From Thinopyrum elongatum (lineage: Eukaryota; Streptophyta; Magnoliopsida; Poales; Poaceae), in NCBI GenBank assembly GCA_011799875.1, contig CM022303.1, positions 191,753,700 through 191,817,699 of the forward strand: a DNA stretch of 64,000 bases, written 5' to 3'. Shown here piece by piece: positions 58,450 to 64,000 of the stretch (positions are counted from its first letter, which is position 1; each line of letters begins with the position of its first letter). The position numbers were made by a program, and so were the translations under genes. Under the pieces are notes generated by a model that was not told the origin of the DNA, made no database searches, and worked only from the letters and a program-made list of their open reading frames with translations.

Positions 58450-59240
58450 ATACCGAACATAAGGGGAAAGGACCTCAAAGCGAGGACGATGATGAGCCCC
58501 ACCCTCCGAACACAGGGGGACAGAAGAAGTTTCCCCCCGATGTGAAAACAGTGAACATGATATATGTCACACACATCCCAAAGAGGGAGCGCAAGCGCGC
58601 ACTAAGGGACGTCTACGCTGTAGAGCCTGTCGCCCCAAAATTCAACCCATGGTCGGCTTGTCCGATCACCTTCTATCGCAGGGACCACCCAACTAGTATC
58701 CATCATGGAGGTTCGGCGGCCCTGGTACTCGATCCCATCATCGACGGATACCATCTCACTAGAGTCCTTATGGACGGCGCCAGCAGTCTCAACTTGATCT
58801 ACCAAGACACTGTCCGTAAGATGGGTATTGATCCGTCAAGAATCAAGCCTAGTAACACTACCTTTAAAGGAGTAATACCTGGCGTAGAGGCTCGCTGCAT
58901 GGGCTCCTTAACACTGGAAGTAGTATTCAGCTCTCTAGATAACTTGTAAAGTGAAGAATTGATCTTCGATATCGTCCCTTTCCGCAGTGGTTATCAAGCA
59001 CTGCTTGGACAAACTGCTTTCGCCCGCTTCAATGCAGTCCCACATTATGCTTACTTAAAGCTCAAAATGCCCGGACCACGTGGTGTCATCACAGTTAATG
59101 GTAATATGGAGCACTCCCTCCATACTGAGGAGCACACCACGGCCCTTGCAGCCGAGGTACAGAATGGCCTCATCAAGCTGATCAACTCAACGGTCATTAA
59201 GACCCCTGACACGGCCAAGCGAGTCCGATCCACATTATAG
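58389..59240 (+). pseudogene. Gypsy aspartic protease region of the non-autonomous element
   Basis: It contains VLMDGASSLNLIYQD, where the family has a D-G-G or D-S/T-G type active site, and PFRSGYQALLGQTAFARF. A TAA at 58947-58949 interrupts the frame, and the sequence resumes in the same frame at once. It ends at 59238-59240 with no RT following. The lost downstream pol means mobilisation would need proteins from a related element. Confidence 0.82.
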
Positions 59241-60552
59241 AACTATAGCTTGGTGGATCCAGAGCTTGAATAGCAGTTCAGCCTCCACCGATCGCCCCAT
59301 AAGGTTGCGGCACATGTACCGCGCGTGCATAATTATGCACTTAAAATACCTTGGGCAAGCGCCGGAGGCATACTGCGGAAAAGGTCTATAGTACGGCTTG
59401 ACCCTATTCGGACCTTAACCTTCTTCCTCTTTTTTCTTTTTCTTTCATTACAGGTTCATTAAAAACCTACCTACTCTACGGTTGTATAGGGGCTCCTTTC
59501 TAAGTTCCCCTTTCTTATAGACGACCATCGACTTCTCCTCTCAAAGGATTTTTCACCAAGGAGAAACGGCGCAGACGTGCGACAAGGCATCACTGGATCT
59601 TCAAACCACTACTTTTCGGCCCTGTGTAAAACTTTCCCTTGTGTAAACTCTCGGCATGAAAAAAACCCTTGATATTTATGGCATCATCTGTAATAATACT
59701 TCTTGACGTATCAAACCAGGATATAAAGGAAACAATTTTGTTTGGAACTGACTTATTTCATATTACCATCTGTATTCCCTCCTTACTTCAGATTGCCAGG
59801 CGTGCTTTAGTCCAGCCTTAATACCGGGAGCTGTATCCAGCTCCGCACGCTTTCAAGTTCGAACACCTATAGGGTACTCTTCGGCATCCCGAATATTGCA
59901 CTATATGCATCGGCTCCGAATCATGTCTTTGGTCTATAGTTGGGTTGCCCGGCTCCTGTGCTTACCACCTTATGTTCCGCTCGTTCAGTTAAGGTGGTAA
60001 AGGGAGAACTACTGCGATTGTATTTTTGGTTTGTCCGGTCAAATACCTCAGTAGAGAAAGCCAAAAATTGACTGTCATGATAAAGCGAGAGTTGGTCGGT
60101 TATTCGGTGACCTACTACAAATCGTTAGTGATTTACTCCGTGTTATACGAGGGGCTGGCCTTCATCCAGCCGTGTGGAAAAGGCACCTTAGTTCGGATTG
60201 CCGCACACGCACAAGGGGCTAGTACTTAGCCCCACCGTCAAACTCCTATGGCTAAGTGAAAGTAATAAAGCAGCATAGTCTGATTGCCTGGTTCACCCCG
60301 CGGACACCTCCTTCATGGACCAAGACGTTGGATAAAGTGTGGTCATGCGCTATGCCGAACACCCCCGTAGCATCTATGTGGGGGCTAAAGCCGACGACTG
60401 GCAACTTTCAGAATTAAACGGCCGCACAGGAGGAAAATAGCTTAAGGTAAAAGGCACAAATATATTACAAGCCTGGGTTCACAAACATAGTTTTTACAAC
60501 CCGAATACATCTATTCAAATATAACGTCCTTCGAGCATTGGCCCTCTACTAT
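59241..60552. other. Non-coding region replacing pol
   Basis: About 1.3 kb without a supported ORF. It has pyrimidine-rich tracts (59425-59450), and the 3' end of the antisense transcript probably lies here. No RT or integrase remnant is visible on either strand. Confidence 0.55.
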
Positions 60553-63500
60553 TCAGGCCCCCGCCAGGACGTCCTCAAAGTACCTCTCCGGCTTGCGGTG
60601 GTCCTTGCCTTCGGGTGGGCCTGCGGTCGCCATGTCGGTGGCCTTCATCTTTGCCCAATGCATCTTGACACGGGCGACGGCCATCCGAGCACCCTCTATG
60701 CACGCCGAGCGCTTCACAGCATCAACCCGAGGCAGCGCGTCGACGAGCCGCCTCACCAAACCGAAGTAGCTACTGGGAATTGGTTCAGCTGGGCAAAGCC
60801 GGATTATTACATCCTTCATGGCCAAGCCGGCCACCCTATGCAGCTCCACCAGCTGCTTCATCTGGTCGATCAGGGGCGTCGGCTGCTCCGGCGCAAGAAA
60901 CTGCGACCAGAATAGCTTCTCGGTTGAGTTCCCCTCCTGGGCTCGGAAGAACTGTGCGGCATCGGTGGCACTCCTCGACAGATCCGCAAACGCGTCTGGA
61001 GAACTCCATACCCGAGTGAGCAAAGCATATCTTTGACCTCCGAATATACTCTGTAAAAGAAAGACCTTACCAGCCGCTATCTGCTTCGCCTGATGGATCT
61101 CTTCGCGAGCACTCTTGGACTCGACCCGCGCCTCTTTAGCCTCCTAGAGGGCTTTGGCGAGTTTGGTCGATTGGGCCGAAGTCTTCTCCTCCAAAGCCTC
61201 GCATTTACTGATGGCATCCTTCAGCTCATGCTCGACTTCGGTCACCCGAGCTTCATGTTGGCAGCTGGTGGCTTGCTCGGTCTTCAGTTCTGCAGCCGCT
61301 TTGTCAACGGCTGCCTTGTTTGCCTTCACCTCTTTTTGGGCTTGGGCAAGAGCGCCTCTGAGGGTCTTGACCTCGGCTGCTCCAACTATGCTCATGATCA
61401 AAGCATTATATGAGTTAATCTCTGAATATAACTATTACTTATGATATACAATTAAACTTTTAAACACTATACGCATACCTTGCATCTCGTCGAACCGTTT
61501 GTTAATGCGGTCGATTTCTTCATCGGCCACCTTAAGCTTCCAATTGAGTTCGGAAACTTCTGTGGCCTGGGCAGTTGCTGCCAACAAGGAAGCCTGTTAA
61601 AATAACAGAGAAGTATGTTAGCCTTCCCAAATTTTATGTGGATCCTCTGTCTGGTTTCTTTTACACCGGACAGAGCCTCAGGGGCTACTATCTGTATACA
61701 AGTCTATTCCTCTATATATGAAAAAGCGTTTAGAGCATTACGTCGCATACCTCGAAGCCTGTCAGTAGGCTGGTAACGGCTTCGTTCAGTCCTCTCTTGG
61801 CAGACTGAACCTTCTCTATCACCACACCCATCAGGGTGCGGTGCTCCTCCATGATGGAAGCACGTTGCAGCGCTTCCGCCAGAGCATTTGGCGCCTCCGG
61901 ATTAGCGAAAGTCACCAACGGAGCTGATGCTCCTCCCCCCTCTTTTGGAGGGGTTTGCTCACCTGATCCCGGAGCCACATTGGTCTCTGGAATGGTGTCT
62001 GGCTGGGGCCCGGATTGTTGGGGGTCCCCACCGTCGGTTGTCATAGGGGTCGCCTCCCCTATGTCTTCGGCGACCGAGGTATTAACTTCGGGCGCCTTCT
62101 CGACAGCCTCGCCCGCCCCTCCGCGGCCAGGAGAGGTCCTTTGGGATAACACCTCGGTGTCATCCATGATGATAGGCGAGGGGGCTCATGGCGGCATCTC
62201 GCTCTCTGCCATCTCAGGTAGCAGAGAATTCCCCTCCGATAGCGAAGAATTCAGAAGATCGCGGGGAGGGCTGAAAGGTACATGGCATAATAACTTATAT
62301 AATGAAAATAGGAAAACTGAAGATAAATAGTGAGTATCTAAATAATTACGATTCGGCCAGGGGCTTCGCCCTGGAAGGCTTTTTGGAGACCAGCTGGGCA
62401 TCTAAGTCCGAACTGTCCTGGAGGATCATCTTCCCCCTCTTGGGTGCCTCCCCCTTCGGGGCTTCGGAGGCCGCCCTCTTCTTCTTCCTCCCCTTACGAG
62501 GGGAGTCACTTTCCACCTCCTCCTCCTCTTCCTCTTCCTTGTCCCCCTCATTGGAGGAGGGAGTTTCGGTCTCTGCGGACATAGCGTCCGAAGGACCCTT
62601 GTGGCAGGGGCACCCTTGACCTCCTTGCCCTTCTTCTTCTTGGCCTTCTTCTCCGGCGCTTGATACGGCGTCGGGACCAGCATCTCCATTAATTGGGAAG
62701 TGGCTGGGTTCTCTGGCAGCGGCGCCGGACAGTTGATCCACTCCGCCTTTGCCGTCCAGCCCTATATGAAATACAGGCAATGTGACTTACATTATATTCA
62801 AAATACTGACCGGATACATCTTCGGAAAGGTTATGCTTACCGCTGAGGCCGGATTCTTGATGTCGAGTCCGATATCCTCGGTCTTCTTTGGCCACGTTTT
62901 TTGGGCCTTGAAGAGCTGCTTCCAAATATCTTCGTGCGTTGTGCCGAAGAAGCGCTTCAGGGTCCGTGGCTCCTTCGGATTGAACTCCCACATATGAGAG
63001 GCCCGGAGTTGGCAAGGGAGAGTGCGGCGGAAGAGCATCACCTGAATCACATTTGTGAGACCGGTGTTTTTGCCTATCATGTTGGTGATGCATTTTTGCA
63101 GCATCTACACCTCCACTGTGGATCCCCAATCCATGCCCTTGGCGGTCCACAAGGTGAGCCTCGTAGGGCGTCCGGATCTGAAGTCGGGTGTGGCCGCCCA
63201 CTTGGCGTCGCGGGGCTCGGTGATGTAGAACCACTCCTACTGCCACACCTTGACAGTCTCCACAAAAGCCCCCTTGGGCCAGACGGCGTTGGGGAGCTTG
63301 CTCACCATGGCTCCGCCGTAGTCCACGTGTTGTCTATCGACCACCTTCGGCTTTAGATTGAAAACCTTAAGCCATAGGCCAAAGTGTGGCGGGATGCGGA
63401 GGAGAGCCTCGCACACGACGATGAACGCCGATATGTGGAGGAAGGAGTTCGGGGCTAGATCATGGAAATATAGCCCGTAATAGAACATGAGACCTCGGAC

Positions 63501-63710
63501 GAAGGGATGGAGGGGAAACCCTAGCCCTCGGAGGAAATAAGGGATGAATATGACCCTCTCACCAGGCTCCGAAGTGGGGATGACCTGATCCTTGGCAGGA
63601 AGCCTGTGCACGATATTCGCGGACAGATAGCCCGCGCCCCGGAGCTCCTTGACGTCCTTCTCGGTGACGGAGGAGGCCTCCCACTTGCCCTTGGAGCCGG
63701 ATCCAGACAT
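60553..63710 (-). pseudogene. Four-exon antisense gene of Gypsy element, Transposase_28-like N-terminus plus coiled coil
   Basis: Exons on the minus strand are 63710-62350, 62270-61751, 61593-61479 and 61385-60553. Introns of 79, 157 and 93 bases have GT/AG ends, and all junctions keep the frame (2, 0 and 1 extra bases). The N-terminal domain (VIFIPYFLRGLGFPLHPFV, HISAFIVVCEALLRI) resembles the plant putative gypsy-type transposon domain (Pfam PF04195, from memory). It is followed by an acidic Lys/Glu linker. Exons 3 and 4 code a coiled coil (ALAQAQKEVKANKAAVDKAA) and a C-terminal globular part. In-frame stops are TAG 63237-63239, TAG 63105-63107, TAA 62787-62789, TGA 62186-62188 and TAG 61144-61146. 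The function is unknown. Confidence 0.8.
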
Positions 63711-63807
63711 GGCGGAGGGAAAGATTGGGATTTTGGACGCTGGAGCTCAGAGGAAGGGAAGGCAGGAGCTGGAAGAAGGCGTGGGGAAAAAGGAGGAATC
63801 TTTACCC

Positions 63808-63814
63808 TCTTATA
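63808..63814 (-). promoter_or_regulatory. TATA-like box of the antisense gene
   Basis: The minus strand reads TATAAGA about 98 bases upstream of the ATG at 63710. The rest of 63815-64000 shows no ORF and may be upstream promoter or the approach to the 3' LTR. Confidence 0.5.
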
Positions 63815-64000
63815 GGCAGTGAAATACCAAACGCCCCCCTTCTCAAGCCTTAAAACTCGCCTGTTCCCAAAGAGATCGTGTGAACGGCACGGTTGGATTA
63901 CCCAAAACCGTATTGATGAGGATTCCGTAATGGGCAGGCACGATCTCTGTTTTGACTGGACGTGCCAATGGAGGCTATGCCTCGAAACACGAAACGGGAG

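Larger units (their letters stand above)
55363..64000 (+). mobile_element. Non-autonomous Gypsy element with gag, protease and an antisense gene
   Basis: It has a 5' LTR (55363-55845), gag (55893 to about 58450) and protease (to 59240). No RT, RNase H or integrase follows. Instead there is about 1.3 kb of non-coding DNA and then a minus-strand four-exon gene (63710-60553). The element runs past the right window edge. The LTR start TGTTGGAGAGTGAGGGAGTC resembles the Triticeae Fatima group from memory; this is not verified. Confidence 0.8.

Noticed and set aside
62757..62790. A very short GTAAGT...ATAG intron in the antisense gene
   Set aside because: About 29 bases is too short for a plant intron and the unspliced frame continues after a single stop.

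Overview
The window looks like intergenic DNA from a large-genome grass of the wheat tribe (Triticeae). Almost all of it is nested LTR retrotransposons of Gypsy/Tat and Copia/Sirevirus type, a CACTA-like DNA transposon and several grass MITEs (Stowaway, Harbinger). There is no prokaryotic gene organisation, no tRNA or rRNA gene, and no host gene that looks intact. Family names are from memory of sequence style; no search was possible.

Layout. (1) 1-10124: a minus-strand Gypsy/Tat retrotransposon cut by the left edge. Its gag-PR-RT-RNaseH-IN runs from 9240 down to 2891 and is broken by six in-frame stops and one frameshift. A convergent plus-strand coiled-coil gene (exons 108-320 and 429-2092) lies beyond pol, and the 5' LTR is 9327-10124. 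(2) 10125-10835 and 37601-40860: two halves of one long minus-strand Gypsy-type LTR. (3) 10836-37600: a tandem Sirevirus (Maximus-like) inserted in that LTR, with order LTR-internal-LTR-internal-LTR and one GCCAC target duplication at the two outer ends. Both internal copies carry broken gag, pol and env-like genes and a putative internal promoter for the env-like gene. (4) 40861-44169: a promoter-like remnant, two Stowaway MITEs, a third MITE and a minisatellite. (5) 44170-46416: a plus-strand Copia LTR and truncated gag. (6) 46417 to about 50900: a CACTA-like element rich in subterminal and internal repeats. (7) 50995-52730: a minus-strand F-box/LRR/FBD pseudogene. (8) 53245-55362: MITEs, a second promoter-like remnant and unresolved GC-rich DNA. 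(9) 55363-64000: a plus-strand non-autonomous Gypsy element with gag and protease but no RT or integrase. It carries a minus-strand four-exon gene (63710 to 60553) with its own TATA-like box.

How the parts relate. Both Gypsy elements put a spliced, antisense, coiled-coil gene downstream of their structural genes, so two transcription units converge inside one mobile element. The Sirevirus places an env-like gene behind pol with what looks like its own TATA box and a leader intron. The most interesting biology here is these additional genes carried by retrotransposons, together with the recombination history of the three-LTR Sirevirus array. I found no sign of an unknown defence or metabolic system.
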